A stretch of DNA of 64,000 bases from Nocardioidaceae bacterium SCSIO 66511 (GTDB taxonomy: Bacteria; Actinomycetota; Actinomycetes; Propionibacteriales; Nocardioidaceae): the NCBI GenBank assembly GCA_023100825.1, contig CP095846.1, positions 310,001-374,000 of the forward strand, read 5' to 3'. Position 1 is the stretch's first letter; the number at the start of each line of letters is the position of its first letter. Positions 26,391 through 34,907 of the stretch are shown piece after piece. The notes under the pieces are model-generated. The model saw only the letters and a list, made by a program, of their open reading frames with translations. It made no database searches and was not told where the DNA came from. The position numbers and the translations under genes were made by a program.

Positions 26391-27599
26391 GTGGCTCGAC
26401 CTGAACACTTGGAGGGCCTGCTGCGGAACCTGTCGCCGCAGGCCCTTGCCGTGCTCGTACGCCGGTACGGCGACTTCGCCGCATGCGAGGACGCCGTCCA
26501 GGGGGCGTTGATCGCCGCGTCCGAGCAGTGGGTCAGCGAGGTCCCGGACAATCCGCTCGGCTGGCTCGTCACAGTTGCATCCCGACGCTGGATAGAGGAG
26601 TACCGACGTGACTCGGCCCGCGTACGCCGAGAAGAGGCGAACGCCGCGAACGAGAGGGCGGTGGATCCGGCGCCCGGCACGGACGACAGCCTCACGCTAC
26701 TGATGCTGTGCTGCCATCCCTCGCTCACGCCCGAGTCCCAGATTGCGTTGACCCTTCGGGCTGTGGGAGGGCTCACCACCGCAGAGGTCGCGCGAGCCTT
26801 CCTCGTACCCGAGTCGACGATGGGGCAGCGCATCAGCCGCGCCAAGCAGACCATTCAGAAGGCGGGCGCGACGTTCGCCATGCCGCCCGAGTCGGAGCGT
26901 ACCGAGCGTACGTCTGCGGTGCTCCACGTCCTTTACCTGATCTTCAATGAGGGCTACACCGCGACGTCGGGCGACGAACTCGTCCGGCTCGAGCTGACCA
27001 CCGAGGCGATTCGGCTGACCCGGCAGCTGTACGAGCGGCTGCCGGACGAAGGAGAGGTCGCCGGACTGCTCGCGCTGATGCTGTTGACAGAGGCTCGTCG
27101 CGGGGCGCGTACGAGTGGAGACGGTTCGCTGATCCCTCTGTCCGACCAGGACCGCACTCGATGGGATGCACGCGCGATCGCCGAGGGGAGCGCGCTGATC
27201 TCGGCGGCACTGGAGCGGTCTCCGATCGGGCCTTACCAACTGCAGGCCGCGATCGCTGCCGTCCACGACGAGGCTGCGACCGCCGACGAGACCGACTGGC
27301 GCCAGATCCTGGTGCGTTACGACATGCTCGCCGAACGAATGCCCGGCCCGATGGTGACGCTCAATCGGATCGTTGCGCTCGCTCGAGTAGAGGGGGGCTG
27401 CGGGGCTTCGCGCATTGGACGATGCGTCGGCGAGCGGCGCGGTCGGCGATCACCATCGGGTCGAGTCCGTAGCGCCCATCTGCTGGAGCGTGCGGGCGAG
27501 CGCGATGCGGCTCGTGCGCACTACGCCGAGGCTGCCGCGCGTACGCTCAGCGAGCCCGAGCGGCGTTATCTCCAGCGGCAGGCCGATCGCCTTCGCTGA
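26391..27599 (+). CDS. ECF42-type RNA polymerase sigma factor with C-terminal extension
   Basis: 402-residue sigma factor. Sigma-2 spans about 8-75 (GDFAACEDAVQGALIAA) and sigma-4 about 105-155 (QIALTLRAVGGLTTAEVARAFLVPESTMGQRISRAK). A long helical, TPR-like extension (DUF6596) continues to the end, where AHLLERAGERDAARAHYAEAA is conserved. The GTG start follows the YciI stop with no gap. One stretch (about residues 334-360) is in the wrong frame. Removing one G from the six-G run at 27393-27398 and adding one base near 27470 gives VEGAAGLRALDDASASGAVGD and then HHRVESVRAHLLE, as expected for the family. The gene stays open because the two shifts cancel. No anti-sigma gene is seen. Confidence 0.88.
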   Translation: MARPEHLEGLLRNLSPQALAVLVRRYGDFAACEDAVQGALIAASEQWVSEVPDNPLGWLVTVASRRWIEEYRRDSARVRREEANAANERAVDPAPGTDDSLTLLMLCCHPSLTPESQIALTLRAVGGLTTAEVARAFLVPESTMGQRISRAKQTIQKAGATFAMPPESERTERTSAVLHVLYLIFNEGYTATSGDELVRLELTTEAIRLTRQLYERLPDEGEVAGLLALMLLTEARRGARTSGDGSLIPLSDQDRTRWDARAIAEGSALISAALERSPIGPYQLQAAIAAVHDEAATADETDWRQILVRYDMLAERMPGPMVTLNRIVALARVEGGCGASRIGRCVGERRGRRSPSGRVRSAHLLERAGERDAARAHYAEAAARTLSEPERRYLQRQADRLR

Positions 27600-27604
27600 G
27601 GTCG

Positions 27605-28039
27605 CTACCGCTTGGACCGAGCGCGTTCCTCGGCGGCGCGCTTCGTACCCTCGAGCTCCAGCTGCACGTACTGCCGGATGCGCTTGCCGGTGATCAGATC
27701 GGAGACCGGCGCGAGCAGGCCGTGTTGCCTGATGCCGAGCGTCAGTCTGGTGCCTTCCGTTGTCTCCTCGACGTCGTGCGACGCGATGCTGGTCACGCCG
27801 AGCGCCTTCGTCTGCCAGGTGAAACTCCGGCCGGGACGCCAGTCGGTGACCGTCCAGGTGAGTACGGGGACCTTCGGTTGTCTGACCCTCGCCGTGCTGC
27901 CAACACCGAACGGACCTTCGGACGTCACCTGGACGTCTTCCATCGAGTCGGTGACCGACGGCCACGACTCCACAGCTGCGACGACAGCCCAGACGTCGTC
28001 GGATGACGCATCGACCTGGGTGGAGATTTCGAACTTCAT
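27605..28039 (-). CDS. SRPBCC family (polyketide cyclase-like) protein
   Basis: 144-residue START/Bet v1-like protein with a hydrophobic ligand cavity. It starts MKFEISTQVDASSDDVWAVV, with VESWPSVTDSMEDV next and FTWQTKALGVTSIASHDVEET, a pattern common to actinobacterial polyketide cyclase/dehydrase-like proteins of unknown ligand. The C-terminus is a charged helix (ELEGTKRAAEERARSKR). It is convergent with the sigma factor (5-base gap). GAGAG lies just before the ATG, a weak ribosome binding site. Confidence 0.82.
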   Translation of the reverse strand: MKFEISTQVDASSDDVWAVVAAVESWPSVTDSMEDVQVTSEGPFGVGSTARVRQPKVPVLTWTVTDWRPGRSFTWQTKALGVTSIASHDVEETTEGTRLTLGIRQHGLLAPVSDLITGKRIRQYVQLELEGTKRAAEERARSKR

Positions 28040-28137
28040 CTCTCGAATGTACCAGTTGATACACTTCGGCCAAGGTTGTCGACCTGGCCGTCGTGATCCT
28101 TCGGACCGCTTACGTACCAACGGGCATGGCAATCTGT

Positions 28138-28195
28138 CACTTTGCACGGCGTACGCGCCGTGCAAAGTGGAGTTTCACCATGTTTACTTGGTGAA
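28138..28195. terminator. Tandem hairpins (probable terminator)
   Basis: Two adjacent inverted repeats. The first (28138-28169) has perfect 14-bp arms starting CACTTTGCACGGCG around a TACG loop. The second (28174-28195) pairs TTCACCA with TGGTGAA around 8 bases. They lie downstream of the minus-strand gene at 28250-28588 and upstream of the minus-strand SRPBCC gene. A terminator for the former is likely, but no U tract follows. Confidence 0.55.
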
Positions 28196-28249
28196 CCACC
28201 ATCACCGACCCGGCAAACGCTGATCGGAACGGGGAAGCCGACGGAGCAC

Positions 28250-28588
28250 CTAGTCGTCGAGCGGCAGCCAGTCCGAGTCGATGTCATCGGGTACGACCCG
28301 CGTCCAGGTCGTCTCGCCGCGGTCGACGCGGATCTCGTCCAACGTCTCCTGCTCGTCGCGCGACTGTGGGTAGTGCTCGAAGACGCGGGCGTCTGCGTAC
28401 TGGTCACGCACGGCCGCGTATGCATCCGCGGCAACGTCGGTGACCGGCACGCCGTCGCCGGTCTCGGTGATCACCGCAAGGAGGTCGCCCGACCGGGTCT
28501 CCCACACCCGCAGCCGGCGGATCGACGGCGGTTCGTTCGCGTAGGTCGGCATCTCCCACGCGCGGTCGTCGTTGCGCAATGTGCTCAT
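28250..28588 (-). CDS. Hypothetical protein
   Basis: 112-residue acidic soluble protein, not recognised. It starts MSTLRNDDRAWEMPTYAN and contains the segments RLRVWETRSGDLLAVITETGDG and AVRDQYADARVFEHYPQ. GAGGGG lies about 12 bases before the ATG. The regular codon pattern and the terminator-like hairpins downstream support a real gene. No domain or partner suggests a function. Confidence 0.6.
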   Translation of the reverse strand: MSTLRNDDRAWEMPTYANEPPSIRRLRVWETRSGDLLAVITETGDGVPVTDVAADAYAAVRDQYADARVFEHYPQSRDEQETLDEIRVDRGETTWTRVVPDDIDSDWLPLDD

Positions 28589-28762
28589 GCAGTGAGGCCC
28601 CTCTCTCTGCTCGTGCGACACCGAATCGGCTGGTACCGACTCACGTACAGACGACGCGTTGGAAGCCCGCTCGGTTGCCTCGGGGTGGCGTCGAAGCCGC
28701 CCGCGCAGTCCGCTGTACGGATGTGTCACACGGGCGAAACGATCGCGGCCGACAATGGGGGC

Positions 28763-29410
28763 ATGTCGTTCTTGTTACGCCTCGAGTTACCCGATGTGCC
28801 CGGTTCGCTCGGCGCTGTCGCTACCGCGATCGGCGAATCGGGTGCCGATATCGCGGCGATCGAGGTCGTCGAGCATCGCTCGGACGGTCGAGCGGTCGAC
28901 GATGTGCTGCTGGAACTCCCTGCGCCGATACTGCCCGATTCGCTCGTATCCGCGTGTCAGTCGGTCGCCGACGTACGCGTGCACTGGATCTCGCGCTACC
29001 CGGCCGGCGCGAACCTGCGGATGGACCTCGAAGTGGTCGAAGCCATGACGGGCGACCCGCGTAGAGCGGTCGAGAGTCTCGCTGAGGCGACGCCGGCGAC
29101 GTTTCGCGCAGACTGGGCCATTGCGGTCGGGCGGCGCGAAGGCGAGACCGTGGTCCTGGTCGCGACCTCGGCGGCGCCCGCGTACGTCGACGAGATGGAC
29201 GAATGGCTCGCGATCGAACACTCCGAGCGGCTGCCTCCGGTAGCGCAGTGGCGGTCGACCGTACTCGCCGGAGCGCCGGTGCCCGGTCGTGAGGTCGCCA
29301 TCGTGTTCGGCCGACACGGCGGCCCGGACGTACTCGACTCCGAGCTCGCCAGGCTCGGTCACCTCGCGGGTCTCGCCGCGTCGATCAGGAGCTCGGCTTC
29401 TTCTCAGTGA
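28763..29410 (+). CDS. ACT domain-containing protein
   Basis: 215-residue cytoplasmic protein. An N-terminal ACT domain (about 1-75: LRLELPDVPGSLGAVATAIGESGADIAAIEVVEHR) would bind an amino acid as regulator. The remaining 140 residues (about 85-210), with VVLVATSAAPAYVDEMDEWL and a GREVAIVFGRHGGPDVLDSE segment, are not assigned. No catalytic domain is fused, so a regulatory role is likely. The 3' end overlaps the convergent SDR gene by 26 bases. Confidence 0.82.
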   Translation: MSFLLRLELPDVPGSLGAVATAIGESGADIAAIEVVEHRSDGRAVDDVLLELPAPILPDSLVSACQSVADVRVHWISRYPAGANLRMDLEVVEAMTGDPRRAVESLAEATPATFRADWAIAVGRREGETVVLVATSAAPAYVDEMDEWLAIEHSERLPPVAQWRSTVLAGAPVPGREVAIVFGRHGGPDVLDSELARLGHLAGLAASIRSSASSQ

Positions 29411-30272
29411 CCGGAATGTGCTTGGAGTGCGAGCGTCCGAGCGCTGCGACCTCGGACTCCATTTGTGGGACGGCACGCTTCGCCATCCGCTTGACGATCG
29501 GTTCGACCAGACCTGACACCAGCAGCTGGCGGGTGAGGTTGGAGACGACTACCTCGCGCGGTACGTAGATCCGACGCTTGCGCTTGGCCATGCCCTCGCA
29601 GATCAGCTCGACACAGGTGTCGAGGGAGGTGGTCTTGTTGGCCGGCCAGGGCAACTTCTTGCGCATCGCGCGGAAGCTCGGCAGGTCGTCTTCGGCGCCT
29701 CGGACGATGTCGGTGTCGACCCAGGACGGATGGCAGACGCCGATCCCGATGCCCAGATGCATCACCTCTTGGCGGCAGGCGAGCGCGAGCGCCTCGGCTC
29801 CTGCCTTGCTTGCGTTGTACGGCGACAGCCCGGCGAGGGGTGTGAACGCTGCCTGCGACGAGACCACCAGCGCATAGCCCCGGGTCTTCTCCAGATGCGG
29901 GATCGCCGCGTGCAGCGTACGGAAGACGCCGGTGAGGTTGACGTCGACGACGCGCTCGAATGCTTCGGGGTCGAGCTGGCGCACGGTGCCGTAGCTGGAG
30001 ATCCCGGCGTTGGCGAGTACGAGATCGATGCGCCCGAACTTCTCTGCGGCAGCATCGATCGCCAGGGTCAGCGACTGAACGTCGCGTACGTCGGCCTCCC
30101 ACCAGGCATGCTGCTCGCCGAGGTCATCGGCGACGCGTTTGAGCTCGTCGGGCTCCAGCCCGATCAGCGCAACCTTGGCGCCCTGGTCGGCGAGGCGCTT
30201 GGCGACGCCGGCCCCGATTCCGCGTGCCGCGCCCGTGACGACGGCGACCTTGCCGGTGAGATCTGTAGACAT
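29385..30272 (-). CDS. SDR family NAD(P)-dependent oxidoreductase
   Basis: 295-residue short-chain dehydrogenase. It has the cofactor loop TGAARGIG (about 14-21), the LANAG motif, and the Ser-Tyr-Lys triad in VVSSQ and YNASKAG, followed by the substrate loop HPSWVDTDIVRG. The C-terminal extension (MAKRKRRIYVPREVV, then VKRMAKRAVPQM) suits the membrane-associated acyl or lipid-modifying SDR group. The specific substrate is unknown. It lies divergent from menB with an 84-base gap and overlaps the ACT gene at its 3' end. Confidence 0.88.
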   Translation of the reverse strand: MSTDLTGKVAVVTGAARGIGAGVAKRLADQGAKVALIGLEPDELKRVADDLGEQHAWWEADVRDVQSLTLAIDAAAEKFGRIDLVLANAGISSYGTVRQLDPEAFERVVDVNLTGVFRTLHAAIPHLEKTRGYALVVSSQAAFTPLAGLSPYNASKAGAEALALACRQEVMHLGIGIGVCHPSWVDTDIVRGAEDDLPSFRAMRKKLPWPANKTTSLDTCVELICEGMAKRKRRIYVPREVVVSNLTRQLLVSGLVEPIVKRMAKRAVPQMESEVAALGRSHSKHIPVTEKKPSS

Positions 30273-30356
30273 GGCGCCAAGATACCGTTGGTATCCGGAA
30301 TGCGCCACTGTCGATGTCACGTTCGCTCTCGTACGCGGGTCTGAGATTGTGTCCCG

Positions 30357-31286
30357 ATGAGCAAGCACGTGTCCGAGACCTTCGACCCCTCGGCCTGGAA
30401 GCCCGTACCCGGCTTCGAGGGCCTCACCGATCTGACGTACCACCGCGCCGTCGACCAGGGCACGGTGCGGATCGCCTTGGACCGACCCGATGTGCTGAAT
30501 GCGTTCCGTCCGCACACCGTCGATGAGCTGTTGAGCGTATTGGATCATGCGCGTACGTCTGCCGATGTCGGATGCGTGCTGCTCACCGGCAACGGGCCGA
30601 GCCCCAAGAACGGCAAGCGCGCGTTCTGTACCGGCGGCGACCAGCGCATCCGGGGTAAGCAGGGTTACCAGTACGAGACGGAGCACGGCGCTGCGTCGGG
30701 TGAGCAGCCCAACCCGATCGACAAGGCGCGTACCGCGCGGCTGCACATCCTCGAAGCGCAACGGATGATCCGGTTCATGCCGAAGGTGGTCATCTGTCTC
30801 GTCAACGGATGGGCGGCCGGCGGCGGGCACAGCCTGCACGTTGTCTGCGACCTGACCATCGCGAGCCGTGAGCACGGCCGCTTCAAGCAGACCGACGCCG
30901 ACGTCGGGTCGTTCGACGGAGGGTTCGGTTCGGCGTACCTCGCCCGACAGGTCGGGCAGAAGTTCGCCCGGGAGATCTTCTTCCTCGCCGAGGAGTACTC
31001 CGCCGACGACGGCGTACGCATGGGGACGGTGAACCGCGCCGTGCCGCACGACGAGCTCGAGTCGACCGCGCTCGACTGGGGTCGCAAGATCAACGGTAAG
31101 AGCCCGACGGCGCAGCGGATGCTCAAGTACGCGTTCAACCTGATCGACGACGGCTTGGTCGGGCAGCAGCTGTTCGCCGGCGAGACCACGCGACTCGCGT
31201 ACATGACCGACGAGGCGCAAGAGGGGCGCGACCAGTTCCTGGAGAAACGCGACCCCGACTGGTCCGACTACCCCTGGTACTACTGA
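30357..31286 (+). CDS. menB: 1,4-dihydroxy-2-naphthoyl-CoA synthase
   Basis: 309-residue crotonase that cyclises o-succinylbenzoyl-CoA in menaquinone biosynthesis. MenB-specific features include the N-terminal ETFDPSAWKPVPGFEGLTD stretch, FCTGGDQRIRGKQGYQY, VICLVNGWAAGGGHSLHVVCDLTIAS, KQTDADVGSFDGGFGSAYLAR and the C-terminal REIFFLAEEYSADD and DPDWSDYPWYY. The length fits the actinobacterial enzyme. It supplies the quinone used by the bc1/aa3 chain whose genes are in this window. It is followed by a structured RNA and terminator-like hairpin. Confidence 0.95.
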   Translation: MSKHVSETFDPSAWKPVPGFEGLTDLTYHRAVDQGTVRIALDRPDVLNAFRPHTVDELLSVLDHARTSADVGCVLLTGNGPSPKNGKRAFCTGGDQRIRGKQGYQYETEHGAASGEQPNPIDKARTARLHILEAQRMIRFMPKVVICLVNGWAAGGGHSLHVVCDLTIASREHGRFKQTDADVGSFDGGFGSAYLARQVGQKFAREIFFLAEEYSADDGVRMGTVNRAVPHDELESTALDWGRKINGKSPTAQRMLKYAFNLIDDGLVGQQLFAGETTRLAYMTDEAQEGRDQFLEKRDPDWSDYPWYY

Positions 31287-31326
31287 GCGCCGGTCCTGCA
31301 GGGGTCAGCGGATGAGTTTCTGCGAC

Positions 31327-31447
31327 GAGGGACGCAGTTGCGGTACGTGCTAGGCTTTGCTCACTGGGCTGGCCGAGAGGCCCTGGTCCACCCTTTAGGC
31401 GGGGATATCCCTCGCCATCCCTCTTGAGGCGGGTTTCGGCCCGCCTC
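31327..31447 (+). ncRNA. Structured RNA upstream of a DUF3800 gene (DUF3800 RNA motif candidate)
   Basis: Three consecutive hairpins just before the DUF3800 gene. The first is GGCC-GAGA-GGCC, a GNRA tetraloop, at 31371-31382. The second is GGCGGGGATATCCCTCGCC at 31398-31416. The third has perfect 8-bp arms GAGGCGGG/CCCGCCTC around TTTCGG at 31426-31447. GAGGGA at 31327-31332 can pair with TCCCTC at 31418-31423 to close the first two. Comparative work has described several DUF3800 RNA motifs directly upstream of such genes; class membership here is inferred from position and fold. The last hairpin could alternatively be the menB terminator. Confidence 0.55.
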
Positions 31448-31468
31448 GAGTCGTTTCTGGATGTCGCA

Positions 31469-32167
31469 TTGCGTGAACTCAGCATCTTTATCGACGAGTC
31501 AGGTGACTTCGGGCCGTACGAGAAACATGCGCCGTTCTATGTCCTCAGCCTGGTCTTTCACGACCAAGGCGACGACATCGCTGGCCATCTCGACAAGATC
31601 CATGAGGCGCTGGTCGTCCGGGGGTACGCGGCCAACCATGCAATACACACTGGACCTTTGATCCGACGAGAGCAGGACTACCGCTGGTTGGACATCGCTT
31701 CTCGCCGCTCCCTTTTCCGTGTGCTCATCGACTTCGTGCGCACGTGTGATGTCACCCACCACTCATGGGTCTTCAATAAGAAGGACATCGGTGACACCGA
31801 CCAACTCGTGAGTGCAATGTCGCGCGAGCTAGGTACCCTGATCCGTTCGAAGTACGAGTATTTCAGCGCCTGGGAGCGCGTCGTCATCTACTACGACAAC
31901 GGGCAGAAGGAAATCACCAACCTCGTCAACAGCGTCTTCAACGCGCACTTGACCACGGCCGAGGTTCGCAAGGTACTTCCCGCGGACTACAGCCTGTTCC
32001 AAGCAGCTGATCTTTGCTGCACGCTTGCGCTCCTACGCAAGAAGATCGAGACCGTCGGCCTATCGTCGTCCGAGCGAGACTTCTTCTCCACACGGAAGGA
32101 GAGCGCCAAGCGTGCCCTGACCAGAGGCTATTTCAAGTCGATGGATCGCAAGCGGTTCGGCAGTTGA
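31469..32167 (+). CDS. DUF3800 domain-containing protein
   Basis: 232-residue protein with a predicted RNase H-like fold. The hallmark IFIDESGDFG begins the domain, and VVIYYDNGQKE and YSLFQAADLCC carry the later acidic residues. DUF3800 proteins are typical of mobile or defence-associated loci and are thought to be nucleases. I use the in-frame TTG just before the conserved RELSIFIDESG; no good ribosome binding site is seen and the frame extends a little further upstream into the hairpins. Base composition is visibly more AT-rich than neighbouring genes, which suggests transfer. The structured RNA sits immediately upstream. Confidence 0.82.
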   Translation: MRELSIFIDESGDFGPYEKHAPFYVLSLVFHDQGDDIAGHLDKIHEALVVRGYAANHAIHTGPLIRREQDYRWLDIASRRSLFRVLIDFVRTCDVTHHSWVFNKKDIGDTDQLVSAMSRELGTLIRSKYEYFSAWERVVIYYDNGQKEITNLVNSVFNAHLTTAEVRKVLPADYSLFQAADLCCTLALLRKKIETVGLSSSERDFFSTRKESAKRALTRGYFKSMDRKRFGS

Positions 32168-32216
32168 GCGCGGGCCTTTTGCAGGGCACAAGTCACCTTC
32201 ATTGCAGCAGCGACAA

Positions 32217-33320
32217 CTACTTTCCGAACCGTAGTCGGAGATTGGCGACGCGGCCGTCGCCGCCGGCCGCCCAGCACGATAGATCGACCGTGCAGTCGAG
32301 TGCGTGGAAGCCCACCTTGCTGAACTGCTGCCAGCTGCGTCCGCCGTCGTGGCTGATGCTGCTTCCGGCCGTGTCGCCCGACTCGCCGACCACCACCAAG
32401 GTGCGAGGCAGGACCGAAACCCAACTCGCATCCTCGCCGAGGTGAGCGAGGTCGCCGCTGCTGGCCCACGTACGCCCGTGGCTGGTGTACGCGGAGGCGT
32501 CGACGCCGTCGGCGGGGTCCTCGAAGTCGCCGCCCACCGCGATGCCCTGCCACGGGGTACGAAAGGCCAGACCGAACACGCCCGCTGACTCGCCGGCGGG
32601 GATGGTCGACTCCGTCGCCGTCCAGGTCCGGCCGAGGTCGGACGAGCGGAAGACTCGGGACGCGGATCCGCCCGAGCCGAAGTACGCGTTGTGTGCGCGG
32701 ATCACCAGGCAGTCTCCGCTGGCCGAGAAGTTGTACTCGCCGGTCGAGTCGGGCATCCCCGCTGACGGCATGACGCTCCAGGACCTGCCACCGTCGTCGG
32801 TCGCGAGGATCCGGAACTTCCCGTCGACCGGGTCGCTGACCGCCAGTCCGCGCCGCCCACCCGGGTAGAAGTCGACGCAGTTGTAGAACGCCTGCTCCTC
32901 GGCATTGCGGAACGTCTCCTGCCACGTCTTCCCGCCGTCGTCGGTGCGGTAGATCCGCGAAGCTCCACCCTCGCCGATCGCCAACACGACCGCGGACCGA
33001 GCGCTGCGGGCCTCGACGTCGCGGAACATCAGTCCGTCGCTGTCGGGTGGGCTGACGTTCTGCCAGGTACGCCCGCCGTCCGTCGTTCGCCACACCGTTC
33101 CAGGCCCGCCGGCCGTGCTCTCGCCGGCAACCCAGGCCGTACGCCGCGAGACCGCGTCGAGTCCCCGGAAACTCTGCTCCGAGTCGAGCGTCGTCTGCTG
33201 CCATTTCAGGCCGGAGGTGGGTTTACGTACCGTGTCCGTTGCAGGACCGGACGCTCCGGCGTACGCCGGAGCGAAGGAGAGGGAAAGGGCGAGGGTCAGT
33301 ACCACGGCAGCGCGTCGCAT
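32217..33320 (-). CDS. Secreted BNR/Ycf48-like repeat protein (beta-propeller)
   Basis: 367 residues with a signal peptide (MRRAAVVLTLALSLSFAPAYA). It has at least four repeats of the BNR or sortilin/Ycf48 type: WRTTDGGRTWQNV, YRTDDGGKTWQET, LATDDGGRSWSVM and FRSSDLGRTWTAT, then ISHDGGRSWQQF. These form an extracytoplasmic beta-propeller. The family is often labelled oxidoreductase or exo-sialidase-like, but catalytic residues are not evident. The ATG at 33320 starts the signal peptide. It is divergent from pntAA. Confidence 0.85.
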   Translation of the reverse strand: MRRAAVVLTLALSLSFAPAYAGASGPATDTVRKPTSGLKWQQTTLDSEQSFRGLDAVSRRTAWVAGESTAGGPGTVWRTTDGGRTWQNVSPPDSDGLMFRDVEARSARSAVVLAIGEGGASRIYRTDDGGKTWQETFRNAEEQAFYNCVDFYPGGRRGLAVSDPVDGKFRILATDDGGRSWSVMPSAGMPDSTGEYNFSASGDCLVIRAHNAYFGSGGSASRVFRSSDLGRTWTATESTIPAGESAGVFGLAFRTPWQGIAVGGDFEDPADGVDASAYTSHGRTWASSGDLAHLGEDASWVSVLPRTLVVVGESGDTAGSSISHDGGRSWQQFSKVGFHALDCTVDLSCWAAGGDGRVANLRLRFGK

Positions 33321-33445
33321 GAGCCGTAGCCTGCCGACCTGATCGCTCCGTGTCCAGCGCCGGCCGCACACCCGACGTCTTCGACGATGAGACGCGCATC
33401 CCAGGTGCTGGGCAAATGGCATCCATCTCATCTAGGTTGCGAGGC

Positions 33446-34597
33446 GTGAGAATCGCAGTCGCCAAAGAGATCGACGAGGACGAGCCCCGCGTCGCCCTCG
33501 TGCCCGAGGCAGTCGCCAAGCTCGTCGCGGCAGGGCACGAGGTGACGGTCGAACCAGGGGCCGGGGAGGACGCCGACTTCGCCGACGACGCCTACGTCGA
33601 CGCCGGCGCCGCGATCGCCGATGACGCGATCGCGACGGCTGAGCTGATCGCGAGCGTACGACCGCTGGACAGCGGCACGGTCGGTTCGCTCGCCGCTGGC
33701 ACGGCGACGATCTCGTTCCTGCCACCCGCGCAGTCGCTGGACCTGGTCGCCGATCTTCGAGACCGCTCGCTCACGGCATTCGCGCTGGAGCTGGTGCCGC
33801 GAATCTCTCGGGCCCAGTCGATGGACGCGTTGTCTTCGCAGGCGCTGGTGGCGGGCTACCGCGCAGCCATCGTCGCCTCCGGCCTGCTGCGACGCTTCTT
33901 CCCGTTGAGCATGACCGCGGCGGGTACGGTGCAGCCGGCCGAAGTCGTCGTACTGGGTGCGGGCGTTGCCGGCCTCCAGGCGATCGCAACGTGCAGACGA
34001 CTCGGTGCCGTCGTCAAGGCGTACGACGTGCGCGCCGCAGCGGCCGAAGAGATCCGCTCGATGGGTGCGAAGGCGATCGAGCTCGACCTCGAGACGCTCG
34101 AGGGCGCGGGCGGGTACGCGCGGGAGATGACCGACGACCGGGCGGCACGCCAACGCGAGCTGCTCACCCCGCACATCGCGGCCGCCGACGTACTCATCAC
34201 GACCGCGGCAGTCCCAGGGCGCGAAGCCCCGCTGTTGGTCACCGCCGAGATGGTCGAGCAGATGAAGCCGGGATCGGTCGTGGTCGACCTGGCAGCCGAA
34301 TCCGGTGGCAACGTCGAGGGTGCCAAGCCCGGGAGCATCGTCGCCATCGGCGATGCCCAGGTGTGGGGCGGCGCCAACGTCGCCGGGCAGATGCCGGGGC
34401 CCGCGAGCCGGTTGCTCGCCCAGAACATCGTGAACCTGATCGGGTTGATGACCGGCGAGGACGCCGCGTTCGTACCCGATTTCGACGACGAGATCGTCGT
34501 CGGTACCTGCGTGACGCACGCCGGAGAGGTACGCCACCAGCCGACCCGCGAGCTCCTCGACGGGCCCGAAGAGGAGGAGGGAAACGACAATGGATGA
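33446..34597 (+). CDS. pntAA: NAD(P) transhydrogenase subunit alpha part 1
   Basis: 383-residue soluble NAD(H)-binding domain (dI) of the proton-translocating transhydrogenase, with RVALVPEAVAKLVAAGHEV, the dinucleotide motif VLGAGVAGLQAIAT, and AVPGREAPLLVTAEMVEQMKPGSV. The alpha subunit is split into AA and AB as in many actinobacteria. I choose the GTG at VRIAVAKE, the usual N-terminus; an ATG ten codons earlier (MASISSRLRG) is possible. It overlaps pntAB by 8 bases, so the three genes form one operon. Confidence 0.92.
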   Translation: MRIAVAKEIDEDEPRVALVPEAVAKLVAAGHEVTVEPGAGEDADFADDAYVDAGAAIADDAIATAELIASVRPLDSGTVGSLAAGTATISFLPPAQSLDLVADLRDRSLTAFALELVPRISRAQSMDALSSQALVAGYRAAIVASGLLRRFFPLSMTAAGTVQPAEVVVLGAGVAGLQAIATCRRLGAVVKAYDVRAAAAEEIRSMGAKAIELDLETLEGAGGYAREMTDDRAARQRELLTPHIAAADVLITTAAVPGREAPLLVTAEMVEQMKPGSVVVDLAAESGGNVEGAKPGSIVAIGDAQVWGGANVAGQMPGPASRLLAQNIVNLIGLMTGEDAAFVPDFDDEIVVGTCVTHAGEVRHQPTRELLDGPEEEEGNDNG

Positions 34598-34907
34598 GTC
34601 GGTCATCTGGCTGACGTTCTTCGTGCTGAGCGCGTTCGTCGGCGTCGAAGTGATCTCGAAGGTGTCGACGACACTGCACACGCCCTTGATGTCGGGTACG
34701 AACGCCATCCACGGCATCATCTTGATCGGCGCGATCTTGGTCGCCGGCACAGCCGATTCGACCGGCACTCTCATCGTCGGCCTCGTCGCCGTGCTGCTCG
34801 CAGCCATCAACATGGCCGGCGGGTTCGTCGTGACCGACCGGATGCTCGAGATGTTCGGCGGCCCGAAGCGTACGCCCAAGACCGACGCCGACGGAGACGC
34901 CGCATGA
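34590..34907 (+). CDS. pntAB: NAD(P) transhydrogenase subunit alpha part 2
   Basis: 105-residue membrane part of the split alpha subunit. Three or four helices are preceded by a short acidic start (MDESVIWLTFFVLSAF), and the conserved TPLMSGTNAIHGIILIGAI segment lies in the middle. Together with PntB helices it forms the proton channel. It overlaps pntAA by 8 bases and pntB by 4 (ATGA), an arrangement for translational coupling. Confidence 0.93.
   Translation: MDESVIWLTFFVLSAFVGVEVISKVSTTLHTPLMSGTNAIHGIILIGAILVAGTADSTGTLIVGLVAVLLAAINMAGGFVVTDRMLEMFGGPKRTPKTDADGDAA

Noticed and set aside
31469-31661. Alternative frame starting at the ATG 31461 (MSHCVNSASLS)
   Set aside because: It is out of frame with the conserved DUF3800 IDESGDFG sequence and ends after 66 codons.
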